Source: Ruminococcaceae bacterium UBA1244 (lineage in GTDB: Bacteria; Bacillota; Clostridia; Oscillospirales; Acutalibacteraceae). From it: a DNA stretch of 28,715 bases. Under the pieces are notes generated by a model, which worked only from the letters and a program-made list of their open reading frames with translations, ran no database searches and was not told the origin of the DNA. Location: the NCBI GenBank assembly GCA_002308635.1, contig DBWG01000123.1, forward strand, positions 11,754 through 40,468, read 5' to 3'. Shown here piece by piece: positions 23,103 through 28,715 of the stretch. Each line of letters opens with the position of its first letter. Position 1 is the stretch's first letter. Made by a program: the position numbers and the translations under genes.

Positions 23103-24854
23103 TCACATTTTTGTTGTGGCGGTAGTGACAACGCTTTTTCCGGAGAAGATGTTGCAGTTTGCGCCGGTCTTGAGTATGAAAGTCGCATTGACGGCTCCGA
23201 CGATCACGGGCTTGTTGAGTGCAAGTCCGACTATCGCCGCATGGGAATTTATTCCGTCTGCTTCGGTGATGATGCCTGCTGCTTTTTTCATTATCGGGAG
23301 AAGGTCGTTGTTTGTTTCGTGGATGACAAGTATTTCGCCTTCTGAGAAACCTTCAAGGGCTTCCTTATCGCTGTGAGCGACAAAAAGATGTCCGTGAGCG
23401 GAGAGGTCGTTGACGATAGTTTGTCCGCTGCAAAGGATATTTCCGACGAGGTGTACCTTCATAAGGTTAGTTGTTCCCGAAACGCCGAGAGGAACTCCGG
23501 CGGTAAGAACAACGAGGTCGCCGTTATTGAGCAGCTTCTTGTTCTGTGCAACGGTTATGACGTGATCTATGAGTTCATCGGTGTTGTCCTTTTCTTCTAT
23601 CATTATCGGAACAACGCCCCATGACATATTTGTCTGGCGACATACCCTTTCGCTCGGAGTGCCGCTGATTATCGGACAGGCGGGACGGTACTTTGAAAGC
23701 ATACGTGATGTCTTTCCGGACTTTGAAACGGTGATTATTGCAGATGCGCCGAGGTCATGGGCAGTTGTGCAGGCTGCGTGTGAGATAGCTGAGGTAACAT
23801 CAGGACGCTCATTTATGTCAAGGTGATTGAAGCGGTCTATGTAGTTTATGTGGCTTTCGGTTATCTCTGCGATATTTGCCATGGTTTTTACTGCCTCAAC
23901 AGGGAATGATCCTGCGGCGGTCTCTCCTGAAAGCATGATAACGCTTGTGCCGTCATAGATGGCGTTTGCAACGTCTGTTGTTTCCGCACGGGTGGGACGG
24001 GGATTTTTTATCATTGAATCAAGCATCTGTGTGGCTGTGATAACGGGCTTGTCGGAGTTGCGGGTCTTTTTGATGATGCGCTTCTGTATTACAGGCACCT
24101 CTGCAATTGGTATCTCAACGCCGAGATCGCCTCTTGCCACCATAACGCCGTCTGCGACACGGAGTATCTCGTCGATATTGTCAACGCCGTCCTTGTTTTC
24201 TATCTTTGCGATGATGCGGATATCTTCTCCGCCGTTTTCAGAAAGGAATGACTTCATTTCGTTTATGTCGTCGGCATTTCTTGTGAATGAGGCTGCGACA
24301 AAATCAACGCCCTGTTCGATGCCGAAAATAAGATCCGATCTGTCACGTTCACTCATAAAGGGCAGGGAAAGGAATATTCCCGGAACGTTGATACCCTTGT
24401 GTGAAGAGACAGGTCCGCCGTTGATAACAAGGCAGTGGATATCCGTTTCGCTTTTTTCGCGCACCTTCAGTTCGATAAGTCCGTCGTCGATGAGTATGCG
24501 TGTGCCGATCTCGACATCTTTAGGCAGTCCCTGAAACGTGACAGAACAGCCGTCAATATCTCCGTCACGCTCTTTTGTTGTAAGTATAAACTCCTGTCCG
24601 GTGACGAGAGTGACCTTTTGCGGGAAATTGCCTGTGCGTATCTCAGGCCCTTTTGTATCGAGCAGGAGTGCAACAGGCAGGTCAAGCTCTGTGCGCAGCT
24701 TTTTTACGGAGTCTATCTTTTTTTTATGTTCTTCGTGAGTGCCGTGGGACATATTGATCCTTGCAGCGTCCATTCCGCTGAGCATAAGCTCCCGAAGTAT
24801 TCTTTCGTCCTCAGTGGCCGGACCGAGCGTACATATTATTTTTGTTTTTCGCAT
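23103..24854 (-). CDS. pyk: Pyruvate kinase with C-terminal PEP-utilizing domain
   Basis: A 583-residue glycolytic enzyme converting PEP and ADP to pyruvate and ATP. Core motifs: TKIICTLGPAT at the start, LLDTKGPEIRTG, IIAKIENKDGVDN (catalytic Lys), MVARGDLGVEIP and TATQMLDSMIKNPRPTRAE. The regulatory C-domain includes SKSGKTSRMLSKYRP. About 100 extra residues (485-583) form a PEP-utilizing/mobile-type domain with ITEADGINSHAAIVGLALNKP, as in many Firmicute pyruvate kinases of this length. The ATG has AAAGGAG upstream and a clear promoter. Confidence 0.95.
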   Translation of the reverse strand: MRKTKIICTLGPATEDERILRELMLSGMDAARINMSHGTHEEHKKKIDSVKKLRTELDLPVALLLDTKGPEIRTGNFPQKVTLVTGQEFILTTKERDGDIDGCSVTFQGLPKDVEIGTRILIDDGLIELKVREKSETDIHCLVINGGPVSSHKGINVPGIFLSLPFMSERDRSDLIFGIEQGVDFVAASFTRNADDINEMKSFLSENGGEDIRIIAKIENKDGVDNIDEILRVADGVMVARGDLGVEIPIAEVPVIQKRIIKKTRNSDKPVITATQMLDSMIKNPRPTRAETTDVANAIYDGTSVIMLSGETAAGSFPVEAVKTMANIAEITESHINYIDRFNHLDINERPDVTSAISHAACTTAHDLGASAIITVSKSGKTSRMLSKYRPACPIISGTPSERVCRQTNMSWGVVPIMIEEKDNTDELIDHVITVAQNKKLLNNGDLVVLTAGVPLGVSGTTNLMKVHLVGNILCSGQTIVNDLSAHGHLFVAHSDKEALEGFSEGEILVIHETNNDLLPIMKKAAGIITEADGINSHAAIVGLALNKPVIVGAVNATFILKTGANCNIFSGKSVVTTATTKM

Positions 24855-24891
24855 ATCTGCAACTCCTTTATAAGATTTTCACTTATCATAT

Positions 24892-24920
24892 ATAATACAA
24901 CAATCATCATGGGTTGACAA
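24892..24920 (-). promoter_or_regulatory. Sigma-A promoter of pyk
   Basis: On the minus strand, TTGTCA (24915-24920), 17-bp spacer, TATTAT (24892-24897). Confidence 0.8.
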
Positions 24921-25223
24921 GTACATTATAGGGTCTGTAAAAAAAGTTGGGTCACAAAATTATGTGAGTGGAACGTACATGAAAAACTGCATACAAAAAT
25001 GCGCTGAAAAATTATAATTTGTGCAAAATGCCAAAAAATATTATCGTTATTAATACACAACCGAAGATTGCGTTAACTGTTCAAAATCGACAAATATCGG
25101 ACAATTAGTTGGCATAATGCTTAATAGCAAGGTAAAATAATTGTAGAATGTCCTAAAAAATCTTAAAGAAGACTTAAAAAATATACCAATACCTATGATG
25201 ATTTTAATATTTGTGAATCAAAA
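24921..25223. other. AT-rich non-coding region between pyk and amylase
   Basis: No supported gene. It contains a TCACA-N6-TGTGA inverted repeat at 24952-24967, about 32 bp upstream of the pyk -35 box, and a possible second amylase promoter: TTGGCA (25109-25114), 18-bp spacer, TAAAAT (25133-25138). Confidence 0.5.
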
Positions 25224-25260
25224 TTGCTTTACAAAACTATGAAATTTATGTTAAGATAAT
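25224..25260 (+). promoter_or_regulatory. Probable amylase promoter
   Basis: Several overlapping choices: TTACAA (25229-25234), 17-bp spacer, TAAGAT (25252-25257), the last preceded by TG as in extended -10 elements; or TTGCTT with TATGTT. Transcription would start near 25264, directly before the structured leader. Confidence 0.45.
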
Positions 25261-25272
25261 GTAAACAAAGAT

Positions 25273-25350
25273 AGGCTGATGTATTGTGCTTTCAGTCCGG
25301 ATGACCCGGAAGGAAAGCACGGAAGGGAATATATCACCCTGTCAAAAGTA
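25273..25350 (+). ncRNA. Structured 5' leader RNA of the amylase gene
   Basis: An outer helix pairs AGGCUGAUGUAUU (25273-25285) with AAUAUAUCACCCU (25328-25340), 13 positions with one C-C mismatch and a G-U pair. Inside it, GUGCUUUC (25286-25293) pairs with GAAAGCAC (25313-25320), then an AG/AG internal loop (tandem A-G/G-A), then UCCGG (25296-25300) with CCGGA (25306-25310) around the loop AUGAC. A seven-base purine bulge, GGAAGGG (25321-25327), joins the helices. UGAC of the apical loop can pair with GUCA at 25341-25344 as a pseudoknot. I do not recognise a named riboswitch class. It ends about 20 bases before the AAGGAG site (25372-25377). Confidence 0.5.
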
Positions 25351-25389
25351 GGCTAACCAAAATATAATATCAAGGAGTGTGATCTTTCA

Positions 25390-28300
25390 ATGAACAATGA
25401 AACAAATTCAAGCCTGTTTCGTTTTAAAAGCAGAGTAGCAAGCCTGTTCATGTCCGCTGCCCTTCTTGCAACAACGTTTACCGGTCTTGGCGGAACTCTT
25501 GTTTCTGCGGCATCAGATGAAGCGTCTGCACCGGTGTATGCAGCAGCGGCTCCCGCTGCAAGCAGCAATCTTCCGGACAGTATCTATGACGGCAACATCC
25601 TTCACTGCTTCAACTGGACACTTGGCACTATCAAGGAAAATCTTCCCCAGATCGCAGAGGCAGGCTTTACAAGCATTCAGACCTCTCCGCTCCAGCCCCA
25701 CGATGCTCAGGGTCCGTGGTACTGGATATACCAGCCTCTCGGATTCTCCATCGGAAACGAGCTTGGCGATGAAAACGACCTTAAATCACTTTGTGAGGCT
25801 GCTCACGGCTACGGCATCAAGGTCATTGTCGACGTTGTAGCAAACCACCTTGCAGGCTCAAAGAGCGGCGAATGGAAGGGCTATATTCAGAGCGACCTTA
25901 ATAACAGCCAGTATTTCCACAATCAGGGTGCGGCTTCAAACTGGGATGACCGTAACGAGATCATCTACAAGAACATAGGTATGCCTGACCTTAATACAGA
26001 AAACAGCTATGTTATCGACGTGATAAAGGGTTATGTCAATAAGCTTAAGTCCTGCGGCGTTGACGGTATCCGCTGGGACGCAGCTAAGCATATCGGACTA
26101 CCCAGCGAGGGCTCTAACTTCTGGAGCACAATGTCGGGTCTTGGTATGTATATGTACGGCGAGATCCTTGACGGTCCTGCAGGCAGTGAGCGTGATAATC
26201 AGGGCAATATCATCCAGAGCAGATATGACTATAACAGCTCTCTTGCTGCTGAATACGGAAAATACATCGGCGTTACAGACGGTAACTACAGCGGTGAGAT
26301 CACCGGCTCCATCCGTGACGGAAGAGTATCGGAAAGCAACGGTAAATGGATAAAGAGAGGCGTAGCTGCCGAACACGTTGTTTATTGGGCAGAGAGCCAC
26401 GATACATACTCAAATGACGATGGCGGCGGCTGGACAAAGAACCTCAGCGAGAGTGTCATGGACAGAGCTTATGCCGTTCTCGGCGCAAGAGCAAAATCAC
26501 AGTCTCTCTATCTTTCAAGACCTAACGCAAAGTCTTCCGACGATATTTACATCGGCTCAAAGGGCAACGATCACTACCAGTCTGCACAGGTAGCCGAAGT
26601 AAACAAGTTCCATAACGCAAACGTAGGCACACAAGAAAACTTCGGAGTTGCCGAAAATTGTTATGTGGTATGCCGCGGCAAGGGCGCAGTAGTCGTTAAT
26701 GCAAGCGGCGGCGGAAAGCAGGTCACAGTTCCCAACGGCGGCGGACTTGTTCCCGCAGGCACCTACACCGACAAGGTTGGCGGCGGTACATGGACGGTAA
26801 CAAGCGACAAAATGACCGGTACTATCGGCGACACAGGTATCGCTGTATTCTATAACGGCGAGAACGTTTCCGGCAGCGTTTCGGTTTCTCCTTCAACAGG
26901 CTCCATTGAGACTACTCTCACAGTAACACTCAATGCGAAGGATGCTACAGACCTTACCTATACAACCTCCGAAGGTGATTCAGGCAGCTATACAAACGGC
27001 AAGACTATCACTATCGGCGCAAAGACCGCTGTAGGCGGCACTGTTACGGTAACAGTAAGCGGTAAAAACACCAAGGGTGAAACGGTTACCGCAAAGGGTA
27101 CTTACACAAAGATAGACCCGAACGCTAAGGTCACTGTAAACGTAGACAACTCTGTAGGCAACTGGACTAAGGTTTACGCTTACGTATATAAGGGTTCAGG
27201 CGGACAAGGCAACGAAATGGCAACATGGCCTGGTGTAGAGATGACCCCGACCGGCAACAATAAGTATACACTTGATGTAACCGGATATGAACAAGGACGT
27301 GCTATCTTCAGCGACGGCAACAATGATGCTTCAAAGCGTTATCCTGCTGACGGAGCTGCAGGACTTGAGATCGGCGGAAAATCAAAGATCTTTACCATGC
27401 CTAATAAGTGGGAAGATTATTCATCTCCCGTACCTTCAAAGCTGTCAGTTTCACTTTCGGCTTCTCCCGCTACTGTAAAGGTAGGAGATAAGGTAACTCT
27501 TACCGCAACTCCTTCCAATGCAACAGGCACAGTAACATATTCCTTCAAGGCAGGCTCAACTGCTCTTACAGCTTCCGGCGCAACGGCAACATGGACTGCT
27601 GATGCAGAAGGCACAAAGACATTTACCGTAACCGCAACAGACTCCAGCAGTTCTGCAACAGCTACAGCATCTGTAACCGTTGAAAAAGGCGGCGATGATA
27701 ATACCCCCACAGTTACCGCAAGCAAGGCAAGCGGAACAAGCTTTACAGACGAAACTCTTGATGTAACTCTTACACTCAAGAACGCAGACAAGGGTTACTA
27801 TCAGATCGACGGCGGTTCAAAGAAGCTCATCAGCGGCTCAACAACTATCAAGGTCGGCGAAGGCAAGATCGGCGATACCACCGTTACAGTAAAGGCTGTA
27901 GCTATCGGCTCTGACAAGACCGAAAAGACCTATACCTTTACATATGAAAAGAAGTATGTTGCAAAATCTACATCTTCTTCCGCAAGTACGCTCTCTTCTT
28001 ATTATAAGACTAACCCCAACGGTCAGACAGGCGGCTCAGGCGTAACTATCACAAGCGCTGCTGACTTCAAAGAGAACATGATAATCGCTCAGGGCGTTGC
28101 AAATGACGACCCCCGTATTTTCAGAGGCTCACACGAAGGTCCTGTTTATGATACTTATGCTCTCTATGCTGCATGGGACAGCACAAACCTCTATCTCGGC
28201 TGGCAGTTCGTAAACGTAACAGACGTTTCCGACCCGCTTCAGGGATATCCGATCTCTGACAACGGCAAGCCCTATATCCTCAGCATTCCTCAGATGATCC

Positions 28301-28715
28301 TTATCGACACAGGTAAGGGCACAAAGGGCGATACAAGCAAGCAGTCACTCGACACAGGCAAGTTTGTATGGAACATTGCAGTAGGCTCAAAGAGTATGTT
28401 CGATACAATGATCTGCTTCTCATCACAGCCCGGCGTTGGTGAACCTTCACTCTTCAAAGCAACTTCAAGCGGTCTGTTCAGCTATACTGACGGCGCTGTT
28501 CCCTTCAAAGAGGGCGGCATCTCCTTCAAGTATGAGGACGGCTTCTTCGGATCAAAAATTTATGGCATCAAGGCAAGCGGCTATGATACCGAAAAGCTTC
28601 AGAGCGATTCTTCAGACTGGATCGACTTCCTTACAGAAGGCCACGACAAGACAAAGGATACATTCTATGTAATGACTATCCCGCTGGCAACACTCGGCAT
28701 CGACAAGGCATATCT
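25390..28715 (+). CDS. Secreted GH13 alpha-amylase with CBM26 and probable CBM74 (3' partial)
   Basis: Open from ATG 25390 to the window end: 1108 codons, no stop. Signal peptide about 1-41. The GH13 barrel (about 60-400) has region I DVVANH (148-153), region II GIRWDAAKH with nucleophile Asp230, region III YGEIL with acid/base Glu258 and region IV AESHDTY with Asp338. These strings and the layout are close to Bacillus AmyE (subfamily GH13_28), so endo-hydrolysis of starch alpha-1,4 bonds outside the cell is well supported. Next come an amylase C-domain (to about 490), an Ig-like stalk (497-575), CBM26 (578-676; WTKVYAYVYKG, TWPGVEM), two more Ig-like domains (685-765, 775-853) and a long module from about 855 (DPRIFRGSHEGPVYDTYALY, YLGWQFVNVTD, PISDNGKPY) that resembles CBM74, which binds granular starch. 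Whether a dockerin or sorting signal follows is not visible. AAGGAG lies 12 bases before the ATG. Confidence 0.93.
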   Translation, partial: MNNETNSSLFRFKSRVASLFMSAALLATTFTGLGGTLVSAASDEASAPVYAAAAPAASSNLPDSIYDGNILHCFNWTLGTIKENLPQIAEAGFTSIQTSPLQPHDAQGPWYWIYQPLGFSIGNELGDENDLKSLCEAAHGYGIKVIVDVVANHLAGSKSGEWKGYIQSDLNNSQYFHNQGAASNWDDRNEIIYKNIGMPDLNTENSYVIDVIKGYVNKLKSCGVDGIRWDAAKHIGLPSEGSNFWSTMSGLGMYMYGEILDGPAGSERDNQGNIIQSRYDYNSSLAAEYGKYIGVTDGNYSGEITGSIRDGRVSESNGKWIKRGVAAEHVVYWAESHDTYSNDDGGGWTKNLSESVMDRAYAVLGARAKSQSLYLSRPNAKSSDDIYIGSKGNDHYQSAQVAEVNKFHNANVGTQENFGVAENCYVVCRGKGAVVVNASGGGKQVTVPNGGGLVPAGTYTDKVGGGTWTVTSDKMTGTIGDTGIAVFYNGENVSGSVSVSPSTGSIETTLTVTLNAKDATDLTYTTSEGDSGSYTNGKTITIGAKTAVGGTVTVTVSGKNTKGETVTAKGTYTKIDPNAKVTVNVDNSVGNWTKVYAYVYKGSGGQGNEMATWPGVEMTPTGNNKYTLDVTGYEQGRAIFSDGNNDASKRYPADGAAGLEIGGKSKIFTMPNKWEDYSSPVPSKLSVSLSASPATVKVGDKVTLTATPSNATGTVTYSFKAGSTALTASGATATWTADAEGTKTFTVTATDSSSSATATASVTVEKGGDDNTPTVTASKASGTSFTDETLDVTLTLKNADKGYYQIDGGSKKLISGSTTIKVGEGKIGDTTVTVKAVAIGSDKTEKTYTFTYEKKYVAKSTSSSASTLSSYYKTNPNGQTGGSGVTITSAADFKENMIIAQGVANDDPRIFRGSHEGPVYDTYALYAAWDSTNLYLGWQFVNVTDVSDPLQGYPISDNGKPYILSIPQMILIDTGKGTKGDTSKQSLDTGKFVWNIAVGSKSMFDTMICFSSQPGVGEPSLFKATSSGLFSYTDGAVPFKEGGISFKYEDGFFGSKIYGIKASGYDTEKLQSDSSDWIDFLTEGHDKTKDTFYVMTIPLATLGIDKAY

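Noticed and set aside
25291..25322. SRP (4.5S) RNA-like string CCGGAAGGAAAGCA in the amylase leader
   Set aside because: It resembles the SRP apical loop, but the 5' strand needed for the symmetric loop does not match, and the perfect GUGCUUUC/GAAAGCAC helix explains the bases better.
25273..25360. c-di-GMP-I or other named riboswitch in the amylase leader
   Set aside because: I compared it from memory with c-di-GMP-I/II, THF, SAM, glycine, lysine, c-di-AMP and guanidine classes and saw no diagnostic core; left as unclassified.
27417..27791. Antisense ORF opposite the amylase Ig-like domains
   Set aside because: Low-complexity Val/Ala-rich translation typical of the complement of Thr/Ser-rich repeats.
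1..28715. Search for transposons, phage genes, toxin-antitoxin pairs, defence systems, tRNA or rRNA
   Set aside because: No transposase, integrase, phage structural, restriction or CRISPR-associated proteins were seen, and no tRNA-like cloverleaf was noticed; the window reads as ordinary chromosomal envelope and starch genes.

Overview
The window looks like a chromosome segment of a low-to-mid GC Gram-positive anaerobe of the Ruminococcus type (Oscillospiraceae). The evidence is sigma-A style promoters with 17-bp spacers, strong AGGAGG ribosome sites, an mreBCD/PBP2 cluster, wall-polymer export genes, and secreted starch-binding proteins with X25, CBM26 and probable CBM74 modules like those of the Ruminococcus bromii amylosome. 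The species is an inference; no rRNA or tRNA gene is visible.

Layout. 1-2910 (+): the 3' part of tex, a HAD phosphatase and a 56-residue Cys-rich DUF1540 protein, ending in a bidirectional terminator shared with a convergent zinc-ribbon/DUF2007 membrane protein (2977-3483, -). 3798-5684 (+): a 577-residue wall-anchored starch-binding protein with its own promoter and terminator. 5708-7309 (-): a TraB/GumN-type lipoprotein and a tiny 75-residue protein that is little more than a signal peptide plus a sorting signal. 7448-12487 (-): a five-gene operon for a surface glycopolymer, transcribed in the order ABC permease (TagG-like), ABC ATPase (TagH-like), GT4 glycosyltransferase, membrane-anchored Ig-like (Big_2) protein, TarI-like cytidylyltransferase. 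12537-15230 (+): the divergent unit, a polyprenyl-phosphate sugar-1-phosphate transferase and an EpsG/Wzy-like membrane protein. 15367-15787 (+): a second tiny secreted or membrane protein. 15815-23059 (+): U32 peptidase-family protein, dUTPase, then mreB, mreC, mreD and a PBP2-type transpeptidase. 23057-24920 (-): pyruvate kinase with a C-terminal PEP-utilizing domain. 25224-28715 (+): a structured leader followed by a large secreted GH13 alpha-amylase that runs off the window.

How the parts relate. Two starch genes (binding protein and amylase) bracket a block of cell-envelope genes. The binding protein should hold starch at the wall and the amylase should cut it. The envelope block covers polymer priming, polymerisation, export and CDP-polyol supply, plus the elongasome (MreBCD/PBP2). 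Three proteins (577, 75 and 95 residues) share a near-identical C-terminal hydrophobic tail, which points to a common surface-anchoring route.

Most worth a second look: the 5' leader of the amylase (two nested helices and a possible pseudoknot, no RNA family recognised by eye), the miniature surface proteins, the Big_2 membrane protein inside the polymer-export operon, and a similar TCAC-N8/9-GTGA inverted repeat upstream of both starch genes.
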